DNA from: Gallionella sp.
Lineage (GTDB): Bacteria; Pseudomonadota; Gammaproteobacteria; Burkholderiales; Gallionellaceae
DNA length: 64,000 bases
NCBI GenBank assembly: GCA_028699065.1
Contig: JAQVVH010000001.1
Span: 287,500-351,499 of the forward strand
Reading direction: 5' to 3'
Positions 9,564 through 19,757 of this stretch are shown here, piece after piece (the first letter of the stretch is position 1; each line of letters begins with the position of its first letter). The position numbers and the translations under genes were made by a program. The notes under the pieces are model-generated. The model made no database searches, was not told the DNA's origin, and saw nothing but the letters and a program-made list of their open reading frames with translations.

Positions 9564-10333
9564 CGGGGTTTACGCAGCAGAAAATACAACTCGCCCGGCC
9601 AGCCCGGGAACATGCCGCCGAACCACAGGTTGAAGCGCAGCCACCACTTGCAATTCTCAAGGAAGAAGCCTTTCTTGCGCATAAAGAAGGCGCCGCTCAG
9701 AAACTCAACTTCCAGGCCGCCGGCCGCAGCCATCTCGCGCACCCGCTGCGGCGAGAACACACTGACGTGACCGTATTTGCGCGCCGTCGGACGAATCTTG
9801 TCCTCGCGCGACTGCGCCATGGACGCGGGCGTTGAGGGGAATCCGCCGATCATGATGCCGCCCGGCTTGAGATGCGGTGCAAGTTTGGCAATCAGCACTT
9901 CGGGGTCGAACAAATGCTCCAGCACATGCAACAGAATCATCGCATCGTATTGGCGGTCGGCATCCAGATTAAATTCGGCGCTTTCCAGATCCACTTCGTA
10001 GAAATGCTTGTAGCCCGCGCGTTCCAGCGCTTCGCGCTTGATGACGGCATCGACCGCATCCCAGTTGGCCAGCGCCACGCGCTCGCCGCCATGATTTGCC
10101 GCGGCATCCATGAACGACAGCATCTGGCCGGTATCCACACCGATCTCGCACACATCCAGCGCGCCCTTGCGCGCGGCTTCCTCGCGCAACAGGTGATACA
10201 TGAACCAGTAGCGGGCCAGCCGCAGCGGATAGTTGATCCGCTTCAGTTCGGGCGGAATGCCGTAGCTGTCGTCCTGCAGGACCGGATTATTTTTGAGGAA
10301 CTCGATGTCCCAGTGCAGTTGCGGTAATGCCAT
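9560..10333 (-). CDS. Class I SAM-dependent methyltransferase, unknown substrate
   Basis: 257 residues. Motif I is degenerate (DVCEIGVDTGQMLSFMD near residue 60), but MILLHVLEHLFDPEVL and LKPGGIMIGGFPS are clear SAM-methyltransferase strands, and VSVFSPQRVREM is typical of the small-molecule MTase C-terminal cap. The gene interrupts an otherwise amino-acid-biosynthetic order (between pheA and hisC), with a 22 bp gap after pheA and a 4 bp overlap with hisC. I do not recognise a specific function; a cell-envelope substrate would match the downstream arn genes. Confidence 0.7.
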   Translation of the reverse strand: MALPQLHWDIEFLKNNPVLQDDSYGIPPELKRINYPLRLARYWFMYHLLREEAARKGALDVCEIGVDTGQMLSFMDAAANHGGERVALANWDAVDAVIKREALERAGYKHFYEVDLESAEFNLDADRQYDAMILLHVLEHLFDPEVLIAKLAPHLKPGGIMIGGFPSTPASMAQSREDKIRPTARKYGHVSVFSPQRVREMAAAGGLEVEFLSGAFFMRKKGFFLENCKWWLRFNLWFGGMFPGWPGELYFLLRKPR

Positions 10334-10355
10334 TGATAAACTCCAGAAAAATTGC

Positions 10356-11420
10356 CTACACGGCGACAGGATATGACCCCAAAATCTTGACGAAGGCAGC
10401 CGCCTGTTTCAGCTCTGCCAGCGCGGCAGCAACTGACACATCGGATTGATGTCCTTCGATGTCCATATAGAACACGTACTCCCACAAACCCGAGCGCGCC
10501 GGCCGCGATTCCAGCCGGGTCATCGACACCCCATGAGATGCCAGAGGCACCAGCAGATCATGCACCGCACCGGGCCGGTTGACCGCGGAAAGCACCAGTG
10601 AAGTTTTGTCGTGGCCGCTGGGGGCAACCGCCTGCTTTCCCAGAACCAGGAAACGCGTGGTGTTGCGGGCGTCGTCCTCAATGTTGCGTGCCAACACTTT
10701 AAGTTTGAAGGACTCGGCGGCAGCCACTCCGGCAACCGCAGCCGCAAAGGGCTCCTCGGCCGCCAGCCGGGCCGCATCCGCGTTACTCGAAGCGGTCACC
10801 CGCTCGGCGTGCGGCAGATGCGCATTCAACCAGCCCTGGCACTGCCCGAATGACTGCGGATGCGAATAGACTTTTTTGATCAGCGAAACATCGGATTCCG
10901 CCGAAAGCAGACACTGATGCACCTGCAGCATGACTTCGCCACAAATCTGCAGAGACGTACCAAGCAAAAGATCCAGCGTGCGGCCCACGGCACCCTCGGT
11001 GGAATTCTCGACCGGCACGACGCCGTATTGCACCGCGCCGTTTTCGACTGCGTGAAATACCTCGTCGATCGTGGCACAGGGTGTACCGCAAATTGCACTG
11101 CCGAAGCGCTTGTGGCAAGCCTGCTCGCTGAACGTCCCCTGCGGACCGAGGAACGCCACGGTCAGCGGCGCCTCAAGCGCACGACAATGCGACATCACTT
11201 CGGTAAACAAACGGGCAATCGCTTCGTTGCCCAGCGGGCCGGAATTCTTCTCCTGCAGGCGTCGCAGGATCTGCGCTTCGCGCTCCGGCCGCAGCACAAT
11301 GCCATCTTCCTTAAGGTGGCCAATCTGCTGCGCCAGGCCGGCACGCCGGCTGAACAACGCCAGCAGCTCGTCATCCAGCTGATCAATTTGAACGCGCAAT
11401 TGTTTGAGGTTATCGCTCAT
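10356..11420 (-). CDS. pheA: Bifunctional chorismate mutase / prephenate dehydratase (P-protein)
   Basis: 354 residues in three parts: AroQ chorismate mutase (about 1-90, LRVQIDQLDDELLALFSRRA), prephenate dehydratase (FLGPQGTFSEQA, PVENSTEGAVG, and the NTTRFLVLG strand with the catalytic Thr), and a C-terminal ACT domain whose LESRPARSG is the phenylalanine-binding ESRP motif. It turns chorismate into phenylpyruvate and is expected to be feedback inhibited by phenylalanine. Start overlaps the stop of serA by 4 bp. Confidence 0.95.
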   Translation of the reverse strand: MSDNLKQLRVQIDQLDDELLALFSRRAGLAQQIGHLKEDGIVLRPEREAQILRRLQEKNSGPLGNEAIARLFTEVMSHCRALEAPLTVAFLGPQGTFSEQACHKRFGSAICGTPCATIDEVFHAVENGAVQYGVVPVENSTEGAVGRTLDLLLGTSLQICGEVMLQVHQCLLSAESDVSLIKKVYSHPQSFGQCQGWLNAHLPHAERVTASSNADAARLAAEEPFAAAVAGVAAAESFKLKVLARNIEDDARNTTRFLVLGKQAVAPSGHDKTSLVLSAVNRPGAVHDLLVPLASHGVSMTRLESRPARSGLWEYVFYMDIEGHQSDVSVAAALAELKQAAAFVKILGSYPVAV

Positions 11421-12601
11421 GACTCGGCCGGCATGGGCAAGTTGCGCACCATCAGCACACCCGGAATGGCGGCGATACCGGACAACAGCGCCGCCGTCAG
11501 CGGCGTATCCGTGTCCACCAGGGTGTACGCCATCTCCCCGCGAGACTTGTTGGTCATGTTATGAATATTGATCCCCGCTTCGGCGAGCGCGCCGGAAATC
11601 TGCCCAAGCATGTTGGGCACATTGGCATTGGCGATCCCCACCCGGTTGACCGATTCGCGCGGCATGCTGACATTGGGGAAGTTCACGGAATTGGTGATGT
11701 TGCCGTGCTCCAGATAATCGCGCAGCTGCTCGGCCACCATCACCGCGCAGTTCTCTTCCGCCTCGGCGGTGGAAGCGCCCAGATGCGGCAAGGCAACCAC
11801 GCGTTCCTGCCCCTGGAATTTGACCGAAGGAAAATCGCACACGTAATAGCGCAGGTGCTTGCCGGAAAGTCCGGCCAGAACGGCGTCTTCGTTGACGATG
11901 CCCTCGCGGGAAAAATTCAGCAACACGCTGCCCGCTTTCATTGCGGCAACGCGCTTGTCATCGATCAGATTGCGGGTCGCGTCGAGCAGCGGCACATGCA
12001 GCGAAACAAAATCGCTGTGCTTGAGCAGATCCTCGATACTTTGCGCCTTGCGCACCTGGGACGGCAAACTCCACGCGGCATCCACCGTAATTTCCGGGTC
12101 GTAGCCGATCACTTTCATTCCCAGCCCGATCGCCGCGTCGGCCACCAGACGGCCAATCGCGCCGAGGCCGACAATACCCAGCGTACGGCCGCGCAATTCA
12201 GTGCCGGCAAAATGTTTCTTGCCCGCCTCGACCTGCTGATGCAAGGACGTGTCGTCGCCCTGCAGACCGGCAACAAAACCCAGCGCCGGCACAATATTTC
12301 GTGAAGCCAGCAACATGCCGCTCAGCACCAACTCCTTCACCGCGTTGGCATTCGCGCCCGGCGCATTGAAAACCGGCACACCGCGCGCGCTCATCGCTTT
12401 CACCGGGACATTATTGGTTCCAGCACCCGCCCGTGCGATAGCCAGCACGCCGGACGGAATCTCCATGTCGTGCATGTTATGCGAGCGCACCATGATGGCA
12501 TCCGGATCGGCGATCTCGCCGCCGATCTCATAGTGCTCGGCCGGCAGGCGTTTCAACCCCAGTGTCGATATTTTATTGAGCGTAAGAACCCGATAAGTCA
12601 T
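11417..12601 (-). CDS. serA: D-3-phosphoglycerate dehydrogenase, short ACT type
   Basis: 394 residues of the 2-hydroxyacid dehydrogenase family. NAD site LGIVGLGAIGRLVADAA near residue 145, the catalytic Arg/Glu/His set in NFSREGIVNEDAV and ALPHLGASTAEAE, and a C-terminal ACT domain (VPNMLGQISGALAEAG). It makes 3-phosphohydroxypyruvate, the substrate of the adjacent serC product. The shorter form without the extra ASB domain is the type found beside serC in many proteobacteria. Start 18 bp after serC. Confidence 0.92.
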   Translation of the reverse strand: MTYRVLTLNKISTLGLKRLPAEHYEIGGEIADPDAIMVRSHNMHDMEIPSGVLAIARAGAGTNNVPVKAMSARGVPVFNAPGANANAVKELVLSGMLLASRNIVPALGFVAGLQGDDTSLHQQVEAGKKHFAGTELRGRTLGIVGLGAIGRLVADAAIGLGMKVIGYDPEITVDAAWSLPSQVRKAQSIEDLLKHSDFVSLHVPLLDATRNLIDDKRVAAMKAGSVLLNFSREGIVNEDAVLAGLSGKHLRYYVCDFPSVKFQGQERVVALPHLGASTAEAEENCAVMVAEQLRDYLEHGNITNSVNFPNVSMPRESVNRVGIANANVPNMLGQISGALAEAGINIHNMTNKSRGEMAYTLVDTDTPLTAALLSGIAAIPGVLMVRNLPMPAES

Positions 12602-12619
12602 GAGCGAACTCCGTTTCGT

Positions 12620-13702
12620 TCAGGCTTTGCCGCGCGCAAATTCGTTCATGAATTCAACCAGAGCCTGCACACCTTCCAGCGGCATCGCATTGTAGATCGA
12701 AGCGCGCATGCCGCCGACGGAACGATGTCCCTTCAGTTGCAGCAAACCGCGTGCGTCCGCCTGCTTGAGGAAATCGCCATCCAGCGCAGCGTCGCGCAGC
12801 GTAAACGGCACATTCATCCGCGAACGGTCAGCCGGATCGACCGGACAGCTGTAAAAACCGCCGCTGGCATCAATCGCACCGTACAACAGATTCGCCTTGG
12901 CAATGTTGGCCTGCTCCATCGCGGCGATGCCGCCATTGGATTTCAACCACTGGAACACCAGCCCGGCCATGTAAATGGCGAAGGTCGGCGGTGTGTTGTA
13001 CATGGAATCATTATCGGCATGCGTCTTGTAATCCAGCATGGTCGGCGTGCCTGCGGTCACCTGACCGATAAGATCTTCGCGCACGATCACCAGCGTCAAA
13101 CCAGCCGGACCAATGTTTTTCTGCGCGCCCGCGTAGATCAGACCGAATTTCGAAACATCGATCACACGCGACAAAATGTTGGAGGACATATCCGCCACCA
13201 GCGGCACATCGCCGGTCTCCGGGATCCAGTTGAATTCCACGCCGCCGATGGTCTCGTTGGGGGTGTAGTGCAGATATGCCGCGTTCGGATCGCGCTGCCA
13301 GGTTTCAAACGCGGGCACGTAGCTGCTGTTCCTGTCCTTGTTATCGACGACAACATTCACGCTGGCGAATTTCTTCGCTTCGCCGATGGCCTTTTTCGAC
13401 CACTCGCCGGTGTACACATAATCCGCCGAAGTTTTACCGCGCAACAGATTGAGCGGGATCATCGAAAACTGCAGATGCGCGCCCCCCTGCAGGAACAGTA
13501 CTTTGTAGTTGGCCGGAATACCCATCAATTCGCGCAAATCGGCCTCAGCCTGAGCGTGAATACCCATGTATTCCTTGCCGCGATGCGACATTTCCATCAC
13601 GGACATGCCACTGCCGTGCCAGTCGGCGAGTTCGGCCTGGGCCTGTTGCAATACGGCTTTCGGCAAGACTGCCGGACCCGCGCTGAAGTTATAAATCGTC
13701 AT
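12620..13702 (-). CDS. serC: Phosphoserine aminotransferase
   Basis: 360 residues, class V aminotransferase. The PLP lysine is in [14 protein letters not shown], with N-terminal [14 protein letters not shown] and phosphate-binding [12 protein letters not shown]. It transaminates 3-phosphohydroxypyruvate with glutamate to phosphoserine and also acts in pyridoxal phosphate synthesis in many proteobacteria. It follows gyrA by 27 bp on the same strand, the conserved betaproteobacterial order. Confidence 0.95.
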   Translation of the reverse strand: MTIYNFSAGPAVLPKAVLQQAQAELADWHGSGMSVMEMSHRGKEYMGIHAQAEADLRELMGIPANYKVLFLQGGAHLQFSMIPLNLLRGKTSADYVYTGEWSKKAIGEAKKFASVNVVVDNKDRNSSYVPAFETWQRDPNAAYLHYTPNETIGGVEFNWIPETGDVPLVADMSSNILSRVIDVSKFGLIYAGAQKNIGPAGLTLVIVREDLIGQVTAGTPTMLDYKTHADNDSMYNTPPTFAIYMAGLVFQWLKSNGGIAAMEQANIAKANLLYGAIDASGGFYSCPVDPADRSRMNVPFTLRDAALDGDFLKQADARGLLQLKGHRSVGGMRASIYNAMPLEGVQALVEFMNEFARGKA

Positions 13703-13729
13703 GCCTGCTTCTCCTGATAGCGGTTTGAA

Positions 13730-16279
13730 TTATTCGGCGTCGTCTTCCGGTTCAACGATGCGGCTCAATCCGGCGAGCTTTTCATCCTTGTCCAGATTCA
13801 TCAGCGTCACGCCCTGTGTGGAACGGCTCATCGCGCGAATCTCCTTGACGCGCGTGCGGATCAGCACACCGTTGGTGCCGATCAGCATGATCTCGTCATC
13901 CTTGTTCACCAGCGTCGCGGCAACCACCTTGCCGTTCCGCGCCGAAGTCTGGATCGCGATCATGCCCTGCGTCCCGCGGCCGTGGCGGGTGTATTCGGCG
14001 ATCGGAGTGCGCTTGCCGTAGCCATTCTCGGTGGCGGTCAGCACACTCTGGTCTTCGTTTTCCGCGACCAGCAGCGCAATCACCTTGCCGCCCTTGGTCA
14101 GCTTCATGCCGCGCACACCGCGCGTCACACGCCCCATGGAACGCACGTCATTCTCGTCGAAGCGCACGGCCTTGCCGCCGTCAGAGAACAGCATCACGTC
14201 ATGCTTGCCATCGGTCAGCGCAACGCCAATCAGGAAATCGTCGTCGTCGAGATTGATGGCGATGATGCCCGCCTTGCGCGGATTGCCGAAATCGGACAGC
14301 GGCGTCTTCTTCACCGTGCCTTCGCTGGTAGCGAAGAATATGAAGCGATCCTCGGAAAACTCCTTCACCGGCAGAATCGCGTTGATCTGCTCGCCCGCCT
14401 CGAGCGGCAACAGATTAACGATCGGCTTGCCGCGCGAAATTCGCGTGCCCTGCGGCACTTCGTAAACCTTGAGCCAGTACACCCGGCCGCGATTCGAGAA
14501 GCAAAGGATGTAATCGTGCGTGTTGGCAATAAACAGGTTATCGACAAAGTCGTCCTCTTTGGTCGAGGCAGCCTGTTTACCGCGGCCGCCGCGTTTCTGC
14601 GCACGGTACTCATCCAGCTTCTGCGCCTTCATGTAACCCCCGTGGGACAGGGTCACGACCACATCCTCCGGCGCAATCAGATCCTCCATGCTGAGATCCT
14701 GGGTATGCGTGATGATTTCACTGCGACGCTTGTCACCGAACTGCGCCTTGGTTGCCGCCAGCTCTTCGGTAATGATTTCGGTCACCCGTTCCGGCTTGGA
14801 CAAAATGTCGAGCAAGTCGGCGATCCTGTCCATAATCTCGCGATATTCGCCCACGATCTTGTCCTGCTCCAGACCGGTCAAACGTTGCAGACGCAGCTCC
14901 AGAATCGCCTGCGCCTGTGCCTCGGACAGGAAGTAGCCCTTATCCTTGATCAATCCGAATTCCGGCGCGAGTCCTTCCGGACGCGAAGCCGCATCGACTC
15001 GGCTCAGCATGTCTTCCACCAGCGACGAGCGCCAGCCGCGTGCCATCAATTCGCGCTTGGCATCCGCCGGCGTCGGCGCCGCCTTAATCAGCGCGATAAT
15101 TTCATCCACATTGGACAAGGCTACGGCCAAGCCCTCCAGGATATGGCCCCGGTCCCGCGCCTTGCGCAGCTCAAACACGGTACGGCGCGTCACCACTTCA
15201 CGGCGGTGGCGCAGGAAAGCCTCAATCACATCCTTGAGATTGCACAGCTTGGGCTGGCCATCAACAATCGCAACCATATTGATGCCGAAGCTATCCTGCA
15301 TCTGAGTCGCTTTGTAGAGCTTGTTCAGAACCACATCAGCGTTCTCGCCGCGCTTCAGCTCGATCACCGCGCGCATGCCGGACTTATCCGATTCATCGCG
15401 GATCTCGGAAATACCTTCCAGGGTCTTCTCCCGCACCAGCTCGCCGATCTTCATCAGCAGATTGGCCTTGTTCACCTGATACGGCAGCTCGTCGATGATA
15501 ATGGCCTGGCGCTCACCCTTGCCGATATCCTCAAAGTGGGTGCGCGCCCGCATGACAACGCGGCCACGGCCGGTGCGATAACCCTCCTTGACCCCGGAAA
15601 GCCCATAGATGTAGCCCGCCGTGGGGAAATCGGGTGCCGGCACGAATTCCAGCAGCTGCTCGATATCCATATCCGGATTCATTAGCAGCGCCTGGCAAGC
15701 GTCGATCACCTCCGACAGATTGTGCGGCGGAATATTGGTCGCCATGCCCACGGCAATCCCGGAAGAACCGTTGACCAGCAAATTCGGGATCCGCGTCGGG
15801 AATACCAGCGGCTCCTGCTCGGAACCATCGTAGTTGGGGCCGTAATTCACGGTCTCCTTGTCCAGATCGGCGAGCAGCTCGTGGGCGATCTTCGACATAC
15901 GGATTTCGGTGTAACGCATCGCCGCAGCATTGTCGCCGTCCACCGAACCGAAGTTACCCTGACCGTCGACCAGCGTGTAACGCAGAGAGAAATTCTGCGC
16001 CATACGCACGATGGTGTCGTACACCGCCGTATCCCCGTGCGGGTGATATTTACCGATCACGTCACCGACGATACGCGCCGATTTCTTGTAAGCGCGGTTC
16101 CAGTCGTTGTTCAGTTCGCTCATGGCGAACAGCACGCGGCGGTGTACCGGCTTCAGACCGTCGCGCACATCCGGCAACGCACGTCCGACGATAACGCTCA
16201 TCGCATAGTCCAGATAGGACTTGCGCATTTCTTCTTCAAGGCTGACTGGCAGGGTTTCTTTGGCGAATTGTTGTTCCAT
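13730..16279 (-). CDS. gyrA: DNA gyrase subunit A
   Basis: 849 residues. The N-terminal breakage-reunion domain has the quinolone-determining stretch [19 protein letters not shown] and the active-site Tyr in [11 protein letters not shown]; six C-terminal beta-pinwheel blades follow, including the GyrA box QKRGGRGK that separates gyrase from topoisomerase IV, and an acidic tail EPEDDAE. Acts with GyrB to introduce negative supercoils. Thr occupies the position of E. coli Ser83, which is a natural state in several lineages. Divergent from ubiG, with its own extended -10 promoter at 16328-16357. Confidence 0.97.
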   Translation of the reverse strand: MEQQFAKETLPVSLEEEMRKSYLDYAMSVIVGRALPDVRDGLKPVHRRVLFAMSELNNDWNRAYKKSARIVGDVIGKYHPHGDTAVYDTIVRMAQNFSLRYTLVDGQGNFGSVDGDNAAAMRYTEIRMSKIAHELLADLDKETVNYGPNYDGSEQEPLVFPTRIPNLLVNGSSGIAVGMATNIPPHNLSEVIDACQALLMNPDMDIEQLLEFVPAPDFPTAGYIYGLSGVKEGYRTGRGRVVMRARTHFEDIGKGERQAIIIDELPYQVNKANLLMKIGELVREKTLEGISEIRDESDKSGMRAVIELKRGENADVVLNKLYKATQMQDSFGINMVAIVDGQPKLCNLKDVIEAFLRHRREVVTRRTVFELRKARDRGHILEGLAVALSNVDEIIALIKAAPTPADAKRELMARGWRSSLVEDMLSRVDAASRPEGLAPEFGLIKDKGYFLSEAQAQAILELRLQRLTGLEQDKIVGEYREIMDRIADLLDILSKPERVTEIITEELAATKAQFGDKRRSEIITHTQDLSMEDLIAPEDVVVTLSHGGYMKAQKLDEYRAQKRGGRGKQAASTKEDDFVDNLFIANTHDYILCFSNRGRVYWLKVYEVPQGTRISRGKPIVNLLPLEAGEQINAILPVKEFSEDRFIFFATSEGTVKKTPLSDFGNPRKAGIIAINLDDDDFLIGVALTDGKHDVMLFSDGGKAVRFDENDVRSMGRVTRGVRGMKLTKGGKVIALLVAENEDQSVLTATENGYGKRTPIAEYTRHGRGTQGMIAIQTSARNGKVVAATLVNKDDEIMLIGTNGVLIRTRVKEIRAMSRSTQGVTLMNLDKDEKLAGLSRIVEPEDDAE

Positions 16280-16327
16280 GAGCGACCTGATTTATTGAGC
16301 CAAATTCGGCGTTAAAACGAAGCGCGC

Positions 16328-16357
16328 ATTCTATCACAGCCCCCGCCCGGCCTTGCA
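16328..16357 (-). promoter_or_regulatory. Predicted gyrA promoter
   Basis: On the minus strand an extended -10 (TG-A-TAGAAT, hexamer at 16328-16333) is preceded after 18 bp by TGCAAG (16352-16357), about 50 bp upstream of the gyrA ATG. Assigned from sequence match only. Confidence 0.5.
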
Positions 16358-16434
16358 CCCATTGCCCGCCCGCCGGATTTGGCCAAGTCCGCCGGTTTTT
16401 GTTAAAGTGCGACACCTTAAGAAAAAGCACTGCC

Positions 16435-17136
16435 ATGACCAACGCCGACCCGATCGAACTGGAAAAATTCTCGCAACTGGCCCACAAATGGTGGGATCCG
16501 AACAGCGAATTCAAACCCCTGCACGACATCAACCCGCTGCGACTGGGTTACATCAACCGCCTCGCCGGACTGGCCGGAAAACAAGTGCTGGATGTCGGCT
16601 GTGGCGGCGGCATCCTCTCGGAAAGCATGGCGGACATGGGCGCACAAGTCACCGGCATCGACCTCGCCGACAAATCGCTTCAGGTTGCCAAACTGCACCT
16701 GCTGGAAAGTGGCCGCCAGGTCGAATATCGCAAAATCGCCGTGGAAACACTGGCCGGGGAACAGCCGGGACAGTTCGACGTGGTCACCTGCCTGGAAATG
16801 CTGGAACACGTTCCCGACCCGCAAAGCATCATCCAGGCCTGCGCCCAACTCGCCAAACCCGGCGGCTGGCTGTTTTTCTCGACCCTGAACCGCAACCCAA
16901 AGTCATACCTGTTTGCCATACTCGGTGCCGAATACCTGCTCAATCTGCTGCCGCGCGGCACCCACGACTACGCCAAATTCATTCGCCCAGCCGAGCTGGC
17001 ACAATTCTGCCGCAACGCCGGCCTCGACCTCACCGACGTCACCGGCATGAGCTACAACCCGCTCAGCAAAACTTACACGCTGGGTCGGGATACCAGCGTC
17101 AACTACATCGTCGCCTGCCGCAAAGCCCCGGCCTAA
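16435..17136 (+). CDS. ubiG: Ubiquinone biosynthesis O-methyltransferase
   Basis: 233 residues from ATG 16435; a longer frame from 16399 lacks family support. Begins [19 protein letters not shown], with motif [30 protein letters not shown] and [14 protein letters not shown], followed by the UbiG-type insertion ([19 protein letters not shown]) that binds membrane lipid. It catalyses both O-methylations of ubiquinone synthesis. Divergent from gyrA and followed by gph after 6 bp, as in other betaproteobacteria. Confidence 0.95.
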   Translation: MTNADPIELEKFSQLAHKWWDPNSEFKPLHDINPLRLGYINRLAGLAGKQVLDVGCGGGILSESMADMGAQVTGIDLADKSLQVAKLHLLESGRQVEYRKIAVETLAGEQPGQFDVVTCLEMLEHVPDPQSIIQACAQLAKPGGWLFFSTLNRNPKSYLFAILGAEYLLNLLPRGTHDYAKFIRPAELAQFCRNAGLDLTDVTGMSYNPLSKTYTLGRDTSVNYIVACRKAPA

Positions 17137-17142
17137 ACCCAC

Positions 17143-17796
17143 GTGACCCGGGCCGTTTTTTTCGATCTTGACGGCACCTTTGCCGACACCGCGCCCGACC
17201 TCACCGCCGCGCTGAACCACACCCGTGCCACGCGCGGGCTGCCGCCACTGCCGCTCGAAATCGCACGGCCGCAAGCCTCGCACGGCTCGCGCGGCCTCCT
17301 CAAAATCGGCTTCGGCATCGAACCGGACGCCCCGGATTACGATGCGCTACGCGACATCTTCCTCGATCACTACGCCAGCAACATCTGCGTTCACACCCGC
17401 CTGTTTGACGGCATGACCGAACTGCTCGACGCGCTGGCACAGCGCAACATCGTCTGGGGCATCGTCACCAACAAACCGCACCGCTACACCCTCCCGCTCA
17501 TGGAAGCACTGGGACTCGCCAGCCAGGCGGCCTGCCTGATCAGCGGCGACACCTGCGAACGCGCCAAACCCCACCCCGACCCGCTGCTCAAAGCCTGCGA
17601 ACTCGCCGGCGTGCAGCCGCATCAATGCCTCTACCTCGGCGACGACCGCCGCGACATTCAAGCCGCTAACGCCGCCGGCATACCCGGCATCATCGCCAGC
17701 TACGGCTATGTCAGCGACGACGTCTCCGAAGCCAACTGGAACGCCCACGGCAGCATCGCCCACCCTGCGGAACTTCTGCGCTACATCGGTCTCTGA
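17143..17796 (+). CDS. gph: Phosphoglycolate phosphatase (HAD family)
   Basis: 217 residues, GTG start at 17143, 6 bp after the ubiG stop. HAD motif I FFDLDGTFADTAPDL (nucleophile Asp and acid Asp), motif II in GIVTNKPH, motif III Lys in CERAKPHPDPLL, motif IV LYLGDDRRDIQAA. The helical cap lies between motifs I and II. It removes phosphoglycolate formed by DNA repair or oxygenase side reactions. The GTG start gives no good alternative ATG within the first motif. Confidence 0.92.
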   Translation: MTRAVFFDLDGTFADTAPDLTAALNHTRATRGLPPLPLEIARPQASHGSRGLLKIGFGIEPDAPDYDALRDIFLDHYASNICVHTRLFDGMTELLDALAQRNIVWGIVTNKPHRYTLPLMEALGLASQAACLISGDTCERAKPHPDPLLKACELAGVQPHQCLYLGDDRRDIQAANAAGIPGIIASYGYVSDDVSEANWNAHGSIAHPAELLRYIGL

Positions 17797-17806
17797 TCGC
17801 ACGTGC

Positions 17807-17847
17807 TACAATTCGCACCGCTCGCAACGGGGAAATGCTGTTATAAC
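17807..17847 (+). promoter_or_regulatory. Candidate ssrA promoter(s)
   Basis: Two extended -10 sequences precede the tmRNA: TGC-TACAAT (hexamer 17807-17812) and TGT-TATAAC (hexamer 17842-17847). The first starts 11 bp after the gph stop. No convincing -35 was seen for either, so which one is used is open. Confidence 0.35.
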
Positions 17848-17867
17848 CGTAGCGAGAGTTTAGAACC

Positions 17868-18233
17868 GGGGGCGACCTGGCTTCGACGTGGGTTGCAAAG
17901 CAGCGTAGGGCATACCGAGGACCCGCTACCTCGTTAATCAGCTGGAAAAAACTAGTCGCAAACGACGAAACATACGCACTGGCCGCTTAAGGCCTGCCCT
18001 CACACCCCGCTGTCCGTAGTGGGGCTCAAAGTCGCAAGACGGAGATGAGTGAGGTCATTACACGGAATCGCCTCGCGCAGGGCTACTTTGCACGGGGCTA
18101 AATCCAAGGTAGCTCGTCCGTCTGAAGCCTGTCGGTTGGCGTCAGCCGGATCAAATCAAACAATCAGACTAAGTATGTAGAACTATCTGTAGAGTGCTTG
18201 CGGACGCGGGTTCAATTCCCGCCGCCTCCACCA
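17868..18233 (+). ncRNA. ssrA: Transfer-messenger RNA (tmRNA)
   Basis: Begins GGGGGCGACCTGGCTTCGACG and ends with a T-arm (GCGGGTTCAATTCCCGC) and an encoded CCA (18231-18233). The 5' GGGGGCG pairs with 3' CGCCTCC (one G-U) as the acceptor stem. The resume codon GCA is at 17958 and the frame to TAA at 17988-17990 encodes ANDETYALAA, a betaproteobacterial-type degradation tag ending in ALAA. tmRNA with SmpB rescues ribosomes stalled on broken messages and tags the product for ClpXP. Its 3' end is a classic integration site for mobile islands, and the accessory region starts right after it. Confidence 0.97.
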
Positions 18234-18240
18234 ACATCGA

Positions 18241-18273
18241 TGACCAACTGCTTCTGCAGTTGGTCATTTTTTT
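18241..18273 (+). terminator. Rho-independent terminator of ssrA
   Basis: Perfect 11 bp stem TGACCAACTGC / GCAGTTGGTCA with a TTCT loop, followed by seven T. It starts 7 bp after the tmRNA CCA. Confidence 0.93.
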
Positions 18274-18432
18274 CGTCCTCCCGCGCACCCACGAGGGTTC
18301 CTGCGGATTCTTGCGGACTTCGACCTTTCCGGGTCGCACTGAAATTGGCCTGAATACTCTCTCCTGTTGAAGCCTCATAATATCGGCACAGATTGATCAA
18401 ATAATTAAAATATCACAATGATATTTATGGAA

Positions 18433-18467
18433 TATAATCGGCAAAAACATCGGCATTATTATCGGCA
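18433..18467 (+). promoter_or_regulatory. Promoter and iterated ATCGGCA repeats before the first Fic gene
   Basis: A perfect TATAAT (18433-18438) is followed by three direct repeats ATCGGCA starting at 18437, 18449 and 18461, exactly 12 bp apart; the last runs into the ATG at 18467. A fourth copy lies upstream at 18382-18388, and an inverted repeat (AATATC / GATATT) sits near 18408-18425. The arrangement looks like an operator array for autoregulation by the winged-helix domain of the encoded Fic protein (inference). Confidence 0.55.
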
Positions 18468-19687
18468 TGTACGACCACCCATCACAATTCGAGCCTTTCC
18501 TCATCCCCGCATCGAGGGAGCCGCACTACCGGCATCTTACCGGCTTGGCGCAAACACTTTGCGAAAGCGATGCCCGGTTAAGCGCAGCCCTGCACCAGGA
18601 TGCCGCCCCCGCACTGGCGGCGCTGGTGCGGGGGATGAATTGCTATTACTCCAACCTGATCGAGGGGCATCACACCCTGCCGATAGACATTGACCGGGCC
18701 ATGCGCAGCGACTTCACCGACGCGCCCGCGCAAAGCGATTTGCAACGGCTGGCCTATGCCCATGTCCAGACCAGCGCCTGGGCCAGCCCGCTCGACATTG
18801 CAGAATATGGCATCCAGCGCTTCATTCTCGATGCCCACGCCGAATTCTGCCGCCATCTGCCCGATGCCATGTTGAGCATCACCTTGACCGACGGCAGCAC
18901 CAGCCGCATGCAACCCGGAAAGCTCAGGACGCACGAGGTACAAGTCGGCAGACATATCGCCCCGCAAGCCAGCACCGTTCTCGCCTTCATGGAAAAATAT
19001 GAAGCCACCTACGCCCCCATCCTGCGCCAAGCCAGTCAAGGCGGACTGAACAAACTCGAAGCCATCGTCGCCACGATGATCGCCCATCACCGCCTGGCAT
19101 GGATACATCCATTCCCGGATGGCAATGGCCGCATCGCGCGCATCGTGCTCGATGCCATGCTCAAGCGATGCGGCTTTTCGGGAGCGGCACTATGGTCAAT
19201 GTCGCGCGGTCTGGCAAAAACACAGCAGGAATACAAGCTGCGCCTCGCCGAAGCCGACATGCCCAGAATGAGCGATCTGGACGGGCGCGGCAACCTCTCC
19301 GAAACCAGGCTCGCCGCCTTCTGCGAATACGCGCTACAAAACGCCAACGACCAAGTGAAATTCATGTCCGGCATCTTTGCGCTCGACACAATCGGCCAGC
19401 GCGCACACCACTACTTCACCCACATGCGCACCGACCTGCGCGCGGAGTCCGCCCATCTTTATCTTGAAGCCCTCGCCCGGGGTGGATTCGAGCGCGGCGA
19501 AGCACAGCGCCTCACCGGGCTGGCCGAGCGCACCGCGCGCGACACGCTATCCACGCTCATCAAAGAAGGCTTCCTGCTTTCCGACACCCCCAAAGGCCGC
19601 GTGCGCCCCGGCTTTCCCAGCCACGCCCTCGGCGCACTCCTGCCGAACCTGTATCCGGCTGGGGATGTGGATTTTGTGGCGGATTGA
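18467..19687 (+). CDS. Fic family protein with C-terminal winged helix
   Basis: 406 residues, ATG at 18467. The inhibitory helix motif SNLIEG (SxxxEG, residues 62-67) marks a class II Fic protein; the catalytic loop HPFPDGNGRIAR is at about residue 214 with all key residues (His, Asp, Asn, Arg) present. The C-terminus (GLAERTARDTLSTLIKEGFL) is a winged helix-turn-helix. Fic proteins usually transfer AMP to hydroxyl groups of target proteins and the winged helix usually represses the own gene. No separate antitoxin is seen. First gene downstream of ssrA. Confidence 0.9.
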   Translation: MYDHPSQFEPFLIPASREPHYRHLTGLAQTLCESDARLSAALHQDAAPALAALVRGMNCYYSNLIEGHHTLPIDIDRAMRSDFTDAPAQSDLQRLAYAHVQTSAWASPLDIAEYGIQRFILDAHAEFCRHLPDAMLSITLTDGSTSRMQPGKLRTHEVQVGRHIAPQASTVLAFMEKYEATYAPILRQASQGGLNKLEAIVATMIAHHRLAWIHPFPDGNGRIARIVLDAMLKRCGFSGAALWSMSRGLAKTQQEYKLRLAEADMPRMSDLDGRGNLSETRLAAFCEYALQNANDQVKFMSGIFALDTIGQRAHHYFTHMRTDLRAESAHLYLEALARGGFERGEAQRLTGLAERTARDTLSTLIKEGFLLSDTPKGRVRPGFPSHALGALLPNLYPAGDVDFVAD

Positions 19688-19757
19688 AGAGTGCGCGGGA
19701 TGCGAACCCCGAAGGGGAGTGGCAATCCAGCGTTTGAAAGGCCTTGTTTAGACAAGA

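Noticed and set aside
16020..16060. Thr in the Gyr[10 protein letters not shown] motif as a quinolone-resistance mutation
   Set aside because: Thr at this position is the natural residue in several proteobacteria; without a susceptible relative it is no evidence for a mutation.
18169..18378. Minus-strand frame containing AGIEPAS over the tmRNA end
   Set aside because: This is the well-known false peptide from the reverse complement of T-arm sequences, not a gene.
18418..18693. Plus-strand frame starting ATG 18418, upstream of the first Fic ATG
   Set aside because: It is out of frame with the Fic motifs and loses protein character; ATG 18467 is the Fic start.
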